A stretch of DNA of 64,000 nt, taken from the NCBI RefSeq assembly GCF_026339955.1, contig NZ_JAPEPW010000001.1, positions 6,965,001 through 7,029,000 on the forward strand, given 5' to 3'. Within the stretch, counting starts at the first letter, position 1. Each line of letters opens with the position of its first letter. The position numbers were made by a program, and so were the translations under genes. Below the pieces are notes generated by a model. The model ran no database searches. It was not told where the DNA came from and saw only the letters and a list, made by a program, of their open reading frames with translations. Origin of the DNA: Streptomyces sp. NBC_01549. Lineage in GTDB: Bacteria; Actinomycetota; Actinomycetes; Streptomycetales; Streptomycetaceae. This document shows, piece by piece, positions 52,338 through 61,783 of the stretch.

Positions 52338-53330
52338 GTGGAGCGTATGACGGAGGACTCCTGGGAGCGGGCGCGGCGGGTTCTCGCGGCGGCCGGACTG
52401 TCGCCGGACCGCCTCGCCCGCTGCCGCCCGCTCGACGGTGGCACGTACAACACCGTCGAGGAACTCCTCCTCACCGACGGCACCCGCCATGTGCTGAAGG
52501 TCCCGCCCCCGGAGACCGCCCCGGGTCTGCGCCATGAGCGCGAACTCCTGGTCTCCGAGGCGGAGTTCTACCGTTCGGCCGCCACCGTCGACGTACCGGC
52601 GCCGCGCGTCGTGGCCATGGGGGGCCGTCACCTCCTCATGACGGCCTGCCCGGGCCAGTCGTGGAACGGCACGCTCACTCCTGACGAACAGAACGCTCTA
52701 CGTGCGGAGTTGGGCGGCTTGGTGGCCCGGCTCCACCAGGTCACCGGACCCGGCTTCGGCTATCCGTCCGGGGCCCTCGGCCCGCTCGCCCCCGACTGGC
52801 GCACCGCCTTCACCACCATGTACGACGCCGTCCTGGACGACGCCCGCCGTTACCGGGCCTGGCTGCCCCGGCCCGTGGAGGAGGTGGCCAGCACCGCGAA
52901 GGCGGCGTACGACTCCCTGGACGAGGTCACCACCCCCCGCCTGGTCCACTTCGACCTGTGGCGGGGCAACATCCTCGTGGACCGCTCGGACGGTACACCC
53001 CGGATCGGCGGCCTCATCGACGGCGAGCGCATGTTCTGGGGCGACCCTCTGGGGGACTTCGTCTCCCTCGCCCTTCTCGGTGACATCGAGCAGGACACCG
53101 CCTTTCTGACCGGCTATCAGAACGCGGGAGGCAGCGCGGACTTCGGCGCCGCGGCCCGCCAACGTCTCGCCCTCTACCGCAGCTACCTCTACCTGATCAT
53201 GCTCATCGAGACCGTGCCCCGCGCCGTGGACGACGACCAGGTCGCCTGGGTCCGCGAGGCGGTGGCTCCGCAGCTCGTGGCGGCCCTGGACGACGTCGGC
53301 CGGCGTGGAGCCGGCCGGTCGAACGGATGA
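52338..53330 (+). CDS. APH/choline-kinase-like phosphotransferase
   Basis: 330 aa from GTG 52338, or 327 from ATG 52347. The kinase-like fold shows DGGTYNTVEELLLTDGTRHV (nucleotide loop), HERELLVSEAEFYR, the catalytic loop HFDLWRGNILVD (Asp and Asn) and the metal-binding DGERMFWGDPLGDF where DFG is replaced by IDGE. It is of the family that phosphorylates aminoglycosides, fructosamine or homoserine; the substrate is not evident. A drug resistance role should not be assumed. Confidence 0.85.
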   Translation: MERMTEDSWERARRVLAAAGLSPDRLARCRPLDGGTYNTVEELLLTDGTRHVLKVPPPETAPGLRHERELLVSEAEFYRSAATVDVPAPRVVAMGGRHLLMTACPGQSWNGTLTPDEQNALRAELGGLVARLHQVTGPGFGYPSGALGPLAPDWRTAFTTMYDAVLDDARRYRAWLPRPVEEVASTAKAAYDSLDEVTTPRLVHFDLWRGNILVDRSDGTPRIGGLIDGERMFWGDPLGDFVSLALLGDIEQDTAFLTGYQNAGGSADFGAAARQRLALYRSYLYLIMLIETVPRAVDDDQVAWVREAVAPQLVAALDDVGRRGAGRSNG

Positions 53331-53409
53331 CCTCGCACCCTCGCCTTCGGCTGGACGCGGGCTCCGGTCGAGGGAACACCCGCGTCCAGCGCGAAGGCCG
53401 GGACGTATG

Positions 53410-54801
53410 TCAGGCCGCGTTGCGCCTCCGCTCCCCGTGGGCCCGGATGATGTCCGCGTACCGGTGCCCGCTGCCCTTCACCGTGCGCCGCTGGGTCTCG
53501 TAGTCGACGTGCACGAGGCCGAAACGCTTGTCGTAGCCGTAGGCCCACTCGAAGTTGTCGAGCAGCGACCAGGCGAAGTATCCGGCGAGGGGAACGCCCT
53601 TCGCGGCCGCCGCGGCACAGGCGGCGAGGTGCTGCTCCAGGTACCGCGTGCGCTCGGGGTCGTCGACGGTGCCGTCGGGGCGGACCACGTCGGGATAGGC
53701 CGAACCGTTCTCGGTGACATACAGCTTACGGGCGCCGTAGTCGTCGGTGAGGCGGAGCAGCAGGCGCTCGATTCCGGAGGCGTCGACCTCCCAGTCCATG
53801 CCGGTGCGGGGGACACCGAGGCGGCGCACCGTGCGCACGCGCGGCGCGGGTCCTGAGGGGTCGTCGGCGACGGTGGACGGGAAGTAGTAGTTGAGGCCCA
53901 GCCAGTCCAGGGGCTGCGCGATGGTCTCCAAGTCGCCTGGCAGCTCCGGGAGTTCGACGCCGTAGACCTCACGCATGTCCGCCGGGAACCCGCGGCCGTG
54001 CACCGGGTCCAGCCACCAGCGGTTGGTGTGCCCGTCCAGCCGGCGGGCCGCCGCGACGTCCTCGGGACGGTCGGTGGCGGCCTCGACGCTGGAGAGGTTG
54101 TTGACGATGCCCACCTGTGCGTCCGGTGCTGCCGCGCGGATGGCCTGCACGGCCAGGCCATGGCCCAGGAGCAGGTGGTACGAGGCGCGGACCGCGACCG
54201 TCAGATCGGCGAGGCCGGGGGCCATCCGGCCCTCCAGGTGGCCGATCCAGGCCGAGCACAGCGGCTCGTTGAGCGTCGTCCAGTGCTGGACGCGGTCACC
54301 CAGACGTTCCGCGATGACCGAAGCGTACGAGGCGAAGTGGTGTGCCGTGTCGCGCTCCGGCCACCCGCCCCGGTCCTGGAGCACCTGCGGCAGGTCCCAG
54401 TGGTAGAGGGTGACGGAGGGGGTGATGCCCGCCTCGAGCAGGGCGTCGATCAACTGGTCGTAGAAGTCCAGCCCCTTGGCGTTGACCGGGCCGTCGCCGC
54501 CCGGCACCACCCGGGGCCATGCGATGGACAACCGGTAGGCGTTCGTCCCGAGTTGACGCATGAGCGCGATGTCCTCGCGCCACCGGTGGTAGTGGTCGCA
54601 GGCGATGTCCCCGTGGTCGCCGTTGTCGATCTTGCCGGGCGTGTGCGAGAACGTGTCCCAGATGGACGGGGAGCGGCCGTCCTCGGCGACGGCTCCCTCG
54701 ATCTGGTAGGCCGACGTGGCCGTGCCCCACAGGAAGTCCTCGGGGAGTGCGGCAAGGTCGATGGTCACGGAAGTCCCTTCAGGGGAAGAGGAGTCGGTCA
54801 C
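53410..54801 (-). CDS. GH1 beta-glucosidase
   Basis: 463 aa with TLNEP (acid/base Glu179) and VTENG (nucleophile Glu364), the two GH1 signatures, plus FLWGTATSAYQIEGA at the start. It begins at GTG 54801, overlapping the permease stop; GTG 54768 behind AAGGGA is a better-supported start and would remove 11 residues. No signal peptide, so it acts on imported beta-glucosides such as cellobiose. Last gene of the importer operon. Confidence 0.94.
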   Translation of the reverse strand: MTDSSSPEGTSVTIDLAALPEDFLWGTATSAYQIEGAVAEDGRSPSIWDTFSHTPGKIDNGDHGDIACDHYHRWREDIALMRQLGTNAYRLSIAWPRVVPGGDGPVNAKGLDFYDQLIDALLEAGITPSVTLYHWDLPQVLQDRGGWPERDTAHHFASYASVIAERLGDRVQHWTTLNEPLCSAWIGHLEGRMAPGLADLTVAVRASYHLLLGHGLAVQAIRAAAPDAQVGIVNNLSSVEAATDRPEDVAAARRLDGHTNRWWLDPVHGRGFPADMREVYGVELPELPGDLETIAQPLDWLGLNYYFPSTVADDPSGPAPRVRTVRRLGVPRTGMDWEVDASGIERLLLRLTDDYGARKLYVTENGSAYPDVVRPDGTVDDPERTRYLEQHLAACAAAAAKGVPLAGYFAWSLLDNFEWAYGYDKRFGLVHVDYETQRRTVKGSGHRYADIIRAHGERRRNAA

Positions 54802-55691
54802 TTGACGGCTCCTGCCGTCAGGCCGGCGACGAGGTAGCGCTGGAGCAGCAGGAACCCGGCGACCACCGGGACGCTCACCACGAGCGAGGCGGCCATGATC
54901 TGGTTCCAGTACACGTTGTTGAGCGTGGAGTAGCCCTGGAGCCCGACGGCGAGCGTGCGCGTGGTCTCGTTGGTCATCACCGACGCGAACAGCACCTCGC
55001 CCCAGGCGGTCATGAAGGCGTAGACGGCGACGGCGACGATGCCCGGGATCGCGGCGGGCACGACCACCCGAAACAGCGCGCCGAGCGGCCCGCAGCCGTC
55101 CACCAGCGCCGCCTCGTCCAGATCGCGCGGCACCGAGTCGAAGTACCCGATCAGCATCCAGATCGAGAACGGCAGGGAGAAGGTGAGATACGTGAGGATC
55201 AGGCCCCCGCGCGAGCCGAACAGCGCGATGCCCGTGGTGTTGCCGATGTTGACGTAGAGAAGGAAGAGCGGGAGGAGGAAGAGGATGCCGGGGAACATCT
55301 GCGTCGACAGCACGGTCACCGTGAAGACGCGCTTGCCGCGGAAGCTGTAGCGGCTCACCGCGTACGCCGCGAAGACCGCGATCACCACCGAGCAGACCGT
55401 CGCCGCGCCCGCCACGATCAGCGAGTTGACGAAGTACCTCGCCAGCGGGACCGTCGACCAGATGTCGATGTACGGGCGGATCGTCAGACCGCTCGGCAGC
55501 CAGCGGAACTTCCCCGACACGTCCGCGAGCGGCTTCAGGGAGCTGGAGACCATGACATAGACGGGAACCAGCACGAAGCCGGTGAGCAGGGTGAGGAAGA
55601 TCCGCCGGGACCAGAGGAAGGACCGCGGGGGAGCCATCGGCGAGCGCGGCGCCTTCGAGGCGCCGGACGCCGCCTGCGCGGTGCTAGACAT
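54798..55691 (-). CDS. Sugar ABC permease, MalG-like
   Basis: The 297-aa product has six helices and the EAA loop GYFDSVPRDLDEAALVDGCG, typical of the CUT1 family inner permease. It overlaps the upstream permease by 8 bp and the glucosidase by 4 bp. It acts with the MalF-like partner; the ATPase is probably the shared MsiK-type protein encoded elsewhere, as in other Streptomyces sugar importers. Confidence 0.92.
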   Translation of the reverse strand: MSSTAQAASGASKAPRSPMAPPRSFLWSRRIFLTLLTGFVLVPVYVMVSSSLKPLADVSGKFRWLPSGLTIRPYIDIWSTVPLARYFVNSLIVAGAATVCSVVIAVFAAYAVSRYSFRGKRVFTVTVLSTQMFPGILFLLPLFLLYVNIGNTTGIALFGSRGGLILTYLTFSLPFSIWMLIGYFDSVPRDLDEAALVDGCGPLGALFRVVVPAAIPGIVAVAVYAFMTAWGEVLFASVMTNETTRTLAVGLQGYSTLNNVYWNQIMAASLVVSVPVVAGFLLLQRYLVAGLTAGAVK

Positions 55692-56703
55692 CGGCCGTCT
55701 TCCTTCCTCGGGAGGTCAGCAGCAGGTAGACACCCGTCACGACGAGCAGGAAGAGCAGCAGCAGGACCGACATGGCCGATCCGGTGCCGAAGTTCCAGGT
55801 GACGAACGACGCCTGGTAGATGTGCACCGAGATGAGGTCCGAGGCCTCCGGAGCGGTCCTGCCGAACAGGACGTACGGTGTGTTGAAGTCGTTGAACGTC
55901 CACAGGAACAGGACGAGCACCAGCACCTGGTTGACCGGGCGCAGTGACGGCAGGGTGATGCGGCGCAGCCGCTGCCACAGACCGGCACCGTCGAGGGCTG
56001 CCGCCTCGTACAGCTCCCCGGGGATGTTCTGCAGGCCGGCCATGACGATGAGGAAGGCGAACGGCCAGCCCTTCCACACCGACACGGTGAGCAGGGCGTA
56101 GAAGCTGTTGTCGCCGATGAGCCAGAAGGACGGCTTGTCGGTGAGGTGCAGCTGGTCGTGCAGGACGTGGTTCACCAGGCCGTTGTCGTGCTGGAACATG
56201 AACACCCAGGTGATGACCGCCGCGTACACGGGCAGTGCGTACGGGACGAGGAAGAGCGCCCGCAGCAGACCGCGGCCGTGGAAGGTGTCCTGCAGGTAGA
56301 TCGCGGCCGCCGTGCCGATCAGCCAGCACAGGCCCACCGACAGCAGGGTGAAGCCGACGGTCACGAGGAACGAGTGCAGCAGCGCCTTGCCGACGGGCGC
56401 GCTGAAGTCCATCGACACCTTGTAGTTGTCGAAGCCGGACCAGGGTGCGGTGCCCCAGTCACGGATGTAGAACTGGGTGAGCTGCTTGAAGCTCATGAAG
56501 ATGCCGATCACCATCGGCACCAGGTGGACCAGGAGTTCGAGAAGCAGGGCGGGCAGGAGCAGCAGATAGGGCAGTCCGATACGCCGGATCCGCCCGGGGC
56601 GGCGCGGCCCGCGCGCCGCACCGGGGGAGTCCTTGCGCACCGTCCGTTCGCCGGAGTCGGCGGAGGCGGCGGTCGTGGTGGTCATGAGGGTGTCCGCGCT
56701 CAC
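55684..56703 (-). CDS. Sugar ABC permease, MalF-like
   Basis: 339 aa with six helices, a charged N-terminus and the EAA loop AGLQNIPGELYEAAALDGAG. It begins at GTG 56703, overlapping the binding-protein stop (GTGA); an ATG at 56685 is also possible. Contains RALFLVPYALPVYAAVITWV in the core. CUT1 family. Confidence 0.92.
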   Translation of the reverse strand: MSADTLMTTTTAASADSGERTVRKDSPGAARGPRRPGRIRRIGLPYLLLLPALLLELLVHLVPMVIGIFMSFKQLTQFYIRDWGTAPWSGFDNYKVSMDFSAPVGKALLHSFLVTVGFTLLSVGLCWLIGTAAAIYLQDTFHGRGLLRALFLVPYALPVYAAVITWVFMFQHDNGLVNHVLHDQLHLTDKPSFWLIGDNSFYALLTVSVWKGWPFAFLIVMAGLQNIPGELYEAAALDGAGLWQRLRRITLPSLRPVNQVLVLVLFLWTFNDFNTPYVLFGRTAPEASDLISVHIYQASFVTWNFGTGSAMSVLLLLFLLVVTGVYLLLTSRGRKTADV

Positions 56704-58016
56704 TTCGCCGGCATCTGCTGCTGGGCCTTCTCGAGCTCCGCCTTCACCGACTCCGTGGTCACCGCGCGTCCGGCGGCCGCCTCCGCGAACAGCTCCTTGA
56801 CGGCCGTACCGACCGCAGTCTCGAACTGGGACTCGTCGGCGACCTGGGGAAGCGCGACGGCGCTCTTGGCCAGGGTGTCCTTGAGGATCGCGTTCGCCGG
56901 GGTGTTGAAGGTGGCGTCCGTCTGGGACGTCTTCACCGGCGGGATCGTGCTGTACGCGGTGTTGAGGATCTTCTGCTCGGCGTCGCTCGTCATGAACTTC
57001 ACGAACTTGGTGGCGCCGTCGAGGTTGTGGGTGTTCTTGAAGACGGCCAGGTTGATACCCGCGACCATCGAGTTGACGTTGGTGCCGGTTCCCGGGGTGC
57101 CGGACTGCACGGGGACGGGGGCGATGCCGTACGCGTCGTCACTCATGCCCTGTGACTTGAGATTGGAGGACGCCGACTGCCACAGCAGCATCGCGGTCTT
57201 GCCCTTGGCGAAGTCGCTCACGGACTGGTTCTGGGCGTATTCGGCGTTGCCGGGCGCGATGATCTTGTCCTTGGCCATCAGGTCGACGTACTGCTTGACC
57301 GCCGCGACCGTGCCGTCCGAGGTGAAGTCCGGCTTGCCGTCCGCGGTGAAGAAGTCGGCGCCGTGCTGCTTGGCGAAGACGAAGGTGTGGTGGATGTTCT
57401 CCGAGGGGTTCGAACCTTCGGCTCCCAGGCCCCACTTGCCGCCCTTGGACAGCTTCTTGCCGTCGGCGATCAGCTCGTCCCAGGTGGTCGGCGGCTTCGC
57501 TATGCCCGCGTCGGCGAACAGCTTCTTGTTGTAGTAGAGCGCGTACGCCATCGAGTACAGCGGTACCGCGGCCGGGTCCTTGCCCTGCGCGCCCGTCGAG
57601 CCGAGCGCCGAGTCGACGAAGCGGTCCTTGCCGCCGATCTTGGCGAAGTTGCTCGCGTTCCACGGCAGCAGTGCGCCGGTGGCCTGCAGCGAGGCGCTCC
57701 AGGTGTTGCCTATGTTCAGGACGTCGGGGCCCTGACCCGACGTGGTCGCGGTGAGAATCCGGTTCAGCAGGTCCGACCAGGGGACGACCTCCACCTTGAC
57801 CTTGATCCCGGTCTGCTTCTCGAACTTGTCGAGTTCGGGCTGGAGGACCTTCTTGTCGACCTCGATGCTGGCGCCCTGGTTGGAGGCCCAGTAGGTGAGC
57901 GTCTTCGGCGAGTCGTTGGACCCGCCGCCCGTCGACGAGCCGCCACCACAGGCGGTCACGGCGGTCAGCAGGGAGACGGTGACCGCACCGGCGGCCGCGG
58001 CTCGGATTCTGCGCAT
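56700..58016 (-). CDS. Sugar-binding lipoprotein of the beta-glucoside importer
   Basis: 438 aa from ATG 58016 after AAAGGGA. The lipobox is LTAVTACGG. The mature domain has TLTYWASNQGASIEVDKKVL, KVKVEVVPWSDLLNRILTAT and ALYYNKKLFADAGIAKPPTT, as in extracellular binding proteins family 1. It starts the operon and is transcribed away from the ROK regulator. Substrate inferred to be a beta-linked glucose oligomer from the GH1 gene. Confidence 0.92.
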   Translation of the reverse strand: MRRIRAAAAGAVTVSLLTAVTACGGGSSTGGGSNDSPKTLTYWASNQGASIEVDKKVLQPELDKFEKQTGIKVKVEVVPWSDLLNRILTATTSGQGPDVLNIGNTWSASLQATGALLPWNASNFAKIGGKDRFVDSALGSTGAQGKDPAAVPLYSMAYALYYNKKLFADAGIAKPPTTWDELIADGKKLSKGGKWGLGAEGSNPSENIHHTFVFAKQHGADFFTADGKPDFTSDGTVAAVKQYVDLMAKDKIIAPGNAEYAQNQSVSDFAKGKTAMLLWQSASSNLKSQGMSDDAYGIAPVPVQSGTPGTGTNVNSMVAGINLAVFKNTHNLDGATKFVKFMTSDAEQKILNTAYSTIPPVKTSQTDATFNTPANAILKDTLAKSAVALPQVADESQFETAVGTAVKELFAEAAAGRAVTTESVKAELEKAQQQMPAK

Positions 58017-58090
58017 GGCTGCGTATGTCCCTTTCCCGGAGGGAGAGCCACGAAGGGCGCCCGCGTTCACTTCCTGAACGACCCTCATGG

Positions 58091-58113
58091 CTTAATTTAG
58101 GACGTGAGTTAAG
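58091..58113. promoter_or_regulatory. Operator-like inverted repeat between ABC and ROK genes
   Basis: CTTAA (58091-58095) and TTAAG (58109-58113) bracket an AT-rich core, making a 23-bp imperfect palindrome with TTAATTT on one side. ROK repressors such as NagC and Mlc bind AT-rich sites of this layout. It overlaps the likely promoter of the binding-protein gene. Confidence 0.5.
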
Positions 58114-58185
58114 ACCCGGAAGAAAGTCGCGTCAAGGGATCGCGCAGGGGTATCTTGCAGGTCGGGCGGGCCGGAAGGGATTCAC

Positions 58186-59634
58186 ATGGCGGTGCGGAAC
58201 GGGCGGACAGTGCGTGACCTGCGACGCGGCAATCGCACCGCCGTCCTGCAACGGTTGTATTTCGACGGCCCCATGAGCCGCTTCGAGCTGGGCCCGGCCA
58301 CCGGCCTGAGTTCCGGTTCCGTCAGCAACGTGGTCGCGGAACTCGTCGCGGACGGTCTGGTCGAGGAGGCCGGAAGCGTCGACTCCGACGGCGGCCGCCC
58401 GCGTACGCTGCTGCGGGTCGTACCCGACAGCGGCCACATGATCGGCGTCGACGTGGGCGAGACCCGCGTCCGCGTGGAACTCTTCGACCTCACCCTCACC
58501 GAACTCGCCCGCACGGAACGGCCGCTGGAGCGGCAGAGATACGGGAGCGACCGGGCGCCGGAGGGGGAGGGAGGGTCCGAGGGGGAGGGGCCGTCCGAGG
58601 GGGAGGGCGTAGCCGCGGCCGACCGGCCGCCGGAGCGACCGGGACACGAGCTCGCCCCGGCTCCGGGCGGCGGACCGTCGTCGAAGCGCCGGGAATACGA
58701 CGTGGACGTCATCGTCGGACACATCCGGGACGGCATCGCCGAGGTACTGGCCGAGGCGGGCATCGCCCCCGAGCGGCTGCTCGGCGTCGGTATCGGCGTC
58801 CCGGGAATCGTCGCCCGTACGCCGGAGGAGGGTGCGGTGGTGCACGGACAGACGATCGGCTGGGACGCCGTCCCGCTGGAGTCCCTGCTCCGCTCGTCCT
58901 GCCGACTCCCCGACACCGTCCCGTACTTCGCGGACAACGGCGCCCGGACCCTGGGCCAGGCCGAGATGTGGTTCGGCGCCGGACGCGGCGCCCGCAACGC
59001 GGTCGTCGTCCTCTTCGGCTCGGGCGTCGGCGCCTGCCTGGTCACCGAGGACGTGGAGCACGGCCGCTCGGTGGAGTGGGGCCACCTGACGGTACGGGTC
59101 AGGGGACGCCGCTGTCGGTGCGGAGCCCTCGGCTGTCTGGAGGCCTACGCGGGCGCGGAGGCGCTCCTCGACCGCTGGCGTGAGGAGGGCGGACGCCCGC
59201 CGGAGGGTACCGACGAGGAGACCGCGCTCACCGCGATGCTCACCGCGGCGTATCCGACCGAGGACGGTACCGAGCCCGATCCCGTGGCGCTCGCCGTCCT
59301 GGAGGAGACCGCCGAGTACCTGGGCGCGGGCCTGTCCGACCTGATCAACCTCTTCCAGCCCGAGCGCATCCTCATCGGCGGCTGGGCGGGCCTCCAGCTC
59401 GGCACCCGCTTTCTGCCCGCCGTCCGCCGGCACGCGGCCTCGTACGCCCTGCGCTACCCGGCCGAGCGCGTCTCCATCGACCTCGGGCGGCTCGGTCCGG
59501 ACGCCGTGACGGTCGGCGCCGCGATCCTGCCGCTCGCCGACTTCTTCGCGCGGGGCGGCCGACGCGCCGAGCCGGTGAGCGAGGGCCCCTCCCCGGCCTG
59601 GCGCACCGCGCTGGAGGAGCGCGCCCCGCACTGA
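58186..59634 (+). CDS. ROK-family transcriptional regulator
   Basis: The 482-aa product has an N-terminal winged helix (VLQRLYFDGPMSRFELGPAT, GSVSNVVAELVADGLV) and a sugar-kinase-like domain. The kinase-like domain has IGVDVGETRVRVELFDLTL, VGIGVPGIVA, VEWGHLTV and the zinc motif CRCGALGCLEAY. An insert of about 50 residues (120-168) rich in EGEG/GSEGEG splits the fold; its DNA is a purine-rich repeat. It should control the divergent beta-glucoside operon. Confidence 0.92.
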   Translation: MAVRNGRTVRDLRRGNRTAVLQRLYFDGPMSRFELGPATGLSSGSVSNVVAELVADGLVEEAGSVDSDGGRPRTLLRVVPDSGHMIGVDVGETRVRVELFDLTLTELARTERPLERQRYGSDRAPEGEGGSEGEGPSEGEGVAAADRPPERPGHELAPAPGGGPSSKRREYDVDVIVGHIRDGIAEVLAEAGIAPERLLGVGIGVPGIVARTPEEGAVVHGQTIGWDAVPLESLLRSSCRLPDTVPYFADNGARTLGQAEMWFGAGRGARNAVVVLFGSGVGACLVTEDVEHGRSVEWGHLTVRVRGRRCRCGALGCLEAYAGAEALLDRWREEGGRPPEGTDEETALTAMLTAAYPTEDGTEPDPVALAVLEETAEYLGAGLSDLINLFQPERILIGGWAGLQLGTRFLPAVRRHAASYALRYPAERVSIDLGRLGPDAVTVGAAILPLADFFARGGRRAEPVSEGPSPAWRTALEERAPH

Positions 59635-59970
59635 TCGACAGGGCACCGCCCTGATCCGGAAACACGGGGTTTCGGCGATCGTTTCCCGCGTGGAGTGCGC
59701 TACCGGCAGGGCAGGGCAGGGCGGGGCGGGGCGGGGCGGGCACGGCGCTGCGTGCCGCCCGGATTCTCACGGCGGGTGGCGCTCTCACGGGAGCCCTCCT
59801 CGCCGGCCGCCACCGGGGCGCCGCCGCACTGTCCGGTGCGGAGGGAACAGGAAGGGATCGGGGTGGTGAGCGGTCGGCATGACCTCGGGGGTAATCGACC
59901 CGCCCCCGGCCCTCCGGAACCATGAAGGACGTACCCACTCGACCCGCCACCGGATTCCGGGAGGTTTCCC
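59635..59970. other. 336-bp interval with a hairpin and pentamer repeats
   Basis: No gene is supported. CAGGGC-ACC-GCCCTG at 59639-59653, just after the ROK stop, is a possible terminator. The GGCRG repeat follows at 59705-59739. The remainder leads to the ribosome-binding site GGGAGG before the next gene. Confidence 0.55.
59705..59739. repeat. Seven copies of GGCRG
   Basis: Three GGCAG units are followed by four GGCGG units in perfect 5-bp register, giving a strongly G-rich plus strand with seven evenly spaced GG or GGG runs. It could form a G-quadruplex and is prone to slippage. Confidence 0.85.
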
Positions 59971-60804
59971 ATGCCGTACTTCGAGAGCCCCGTCGATGGC
60001 ACCCGGCTGCACTTCGTCGACTACGGTCCCGCCACCGGGCAGGTGATCGTGTTCGTCAACAGCGCCTACTTCGGTACGGAGATGTGGGAGTACCAGATGC
60101 TGCCGCTCGCCGCGGAGGGCTACCGCTGCGTCGGCTTCGACCGGCGCGGCCACGGCCGGTCCGACGACGTGTGGGGCGGGTTCGACCTCGACAGCCTGGC
60201 CGACGACGTCGACGGGGTGCTGCGCCACCTCGACCTGTCCGACGTGACCCTGGTCGGGCACTCCGTCGGGACCGCCGAAGTCGTGCGTTGTCTGACGCGG
60301 CACGGCGTCGATCGGGTGGCGAGGGTGGCACTGGTCGCGGGCATGGCGCCCGGGGCCGTCCGGTCCGCGGACCATCCGGGCGGCGTCGACCCGGGCGTCG
60401 TCGAGGCTGGCAACCAGGTCTTCCGCCGTGACCGGGCCGCCTTCTTCGTCGACGGGGCCCGCTCGTTCTTCGCCCTCGATCTCCCCGGGAACGAACTCTC
60501 CCCGGCCTATGTGCAGTCCATGATCAACCGCTGCCACGGCGCGACCGCGCGCGGCGGGGCGGCGCTGGGAGACCTCGCGGCCACCCTGAACGTCGCCCCC
60601 GACCTGGCGAAGCTCGACCTGCCCGCGCTGGTCGTCCACGGCACCCACGACACGTCGGCGCCGCTGGACCTGACCGGCCGCCGGTCGGCCGAACTGCTGT
60701 CCGGCAGCACGCTCAAGGTCTACGAGAACGCGGGCCACGGCCTCTTCGCCACCCACGCGGAACGTCTCCTCGCGGATCTGCGGGAGTTCATGACCCGCGC
60801 CTGA
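59971..60804 (+). CDS. Alpha/beta hydrolase (haloperoxidase/esterase-like)
   Basis: 277 aa from ATG 59971, preceded by GGGAGG. It has the nucleophile elbow VGHSVGTAEVVR (Ser near residue 98), Asp in HGTHDTS and His in YENAGHGLFATH. This is the fold of non-haem haloperoxidases and esterases. It converges with the SDR gene, 13 bp between stops. Substrate unknown. Confidence 0.88.
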   Translation: MPYFESPVDGTRLHFVDYGPATGQVIVFVNSAYFGTEMWEYQMLPLAAEGYRCVGFDRRGHGRSDDVWGGFDLDSLADDVDGVLRHLDLSDVTLVGHSVGTAEVVRCLTRHGVDRVARVALVAGMAPGAVRSADHPGGVDPGVVEAGNQVFRRDRAAFFVDGARSFFALDLPGNELSPAYVQSMINRCHGATARGGAALGDLAATLNVAPDLAKLDLPALVVHGTHDTSAPLDLTGRRSAELLSGSTLKVYENAGHGLFATHAERLLADLREFMTRA

Positions 60805-60817
60805 CGCCCCGGGCGCG

Positions 60818-61777
60818 TCACGCGAACGCGTTCACCCCGGTCAGCTCCGCCGACAGCGCCCACAGCCGCGCGGCCTGCTCGGGGTCGATCGCGTAGTCGC
60901 GTACGCCGGTCCGCTCGCCGTCCGCCGGAGCGACCTCGGCGATGTCGCAGTCGTCGCAGTACACCCCGCCCAGGCCGGCCAGCTGCGGCGAGGTCGCCGC
61001 CCACACCTGGGTCGCCGCACCCTCCTGGGGCGACTTGAAGGCGGACGGGTGCAGCAGGTTGCCGTCCTCGTCGATCCAGCCGCGCTCCACCATCTCCTCC
61101 TTGGCGAGGTGGCGCTGCAGCGGGGTGAGGATGCCGCCGGGGTGGAGGGCGAAGGCCCGTACACCGGACTCCCGGCCGAGCCGGTCGAGGTGGACGGCGA
61201 ACAGGACGTTCGCGGTCTTCGCCTGCCCGTACGCCTCCCACTTGTCGTAGCCGGTGCGCCAGTGCACGTCGTCCCAGCGGATCCCCGAGTTGTGGTGACC
61301 GCCCGAGGAGACGGAGACGACCCGCGCGCCACCCGGCTCGATCGCGGACCACAGGCGGTTCACGAGGGCGAAGTGGCCGAGGTGGTTGGTCGCGAACTGG
61401 GCCTCCCAGCCGGGACCGACGCGGGTCTCCGGGCAGGCCATGATCCCGGCGTTGTTGATGACGATGTCGATGGTGCGACCCGAGGCGAGGAAGCGTTCGG
61501 CGAAGGCACGGACGCTCTCGAGGTCACCGAGGTCGAGCTCGTCCACCTCGACCCCTTCGATGCCCTCCACCGCCTCGCGGGCCACGTCCGGGCGGCGCGC
61601 CGGGACGACGACGTGGGCGCCCGCCTTGGTGAGCGCGCGTGTGGTCTCCAGGCCGAGCCCCGAGTACCCGCCGGTGACGAGGGCGAGCTTCCCGGTCAGG
61701 TCGATGCCCTGGAGGACGTCGTCGGCGGTGCTGTGGGCGCCGAACCCCGAGCCGATCTTGTGCTGTGCAGTGGTCAT
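60818..61777 (-). CDS. SDR-family oxidoreductase (retinol-dehydrogenase-like)
   Basis: 319 aa with TGGYSGLGLETTRAL (cofactor motif), NNAGIMACPE, SVSSGGHH (Ser) and YGQAKTAN (catalytic Tyr and Lys). The long C-terminal part with VWAATSPQLAGLGGVYCDDC is typical of the RDH/WWOX-like bacterial oxidoreductases. The ATG at 61777 lies 7 bp after a MerR-type promoter, so the message may be leaderless. Confidence 0.9.
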   Translation of the reverse strand: MTTAQHKIGSGFGAHSTADDVLQGIDLTGKLALVTGGYSGLGLETTRALTKAGAHVVVPARRPDVAREAVEGIEGVEVDELDLGDLESVRAFAERFLASGRTIDIVINNAGIMACPETRVGPGWEAQFATNHLGHFALVNRLWSAIEPGGARVVSVSSGGHHNSGIRWDDVHWRTGYDKWEAYGQAKTANVLFAVHLDRLGRESGVRAFALHPGGILTPLQRHLAKEEMVERGWIDEDGNLLHPSAFKSPQEGAATQVWAATSPQLAGLGGVYCDDCDIAEVAPADGERTGVRDYAIDPEQAARLWALSAELTGVNAFA

Positions 61778-61783
61778 GCTCCG

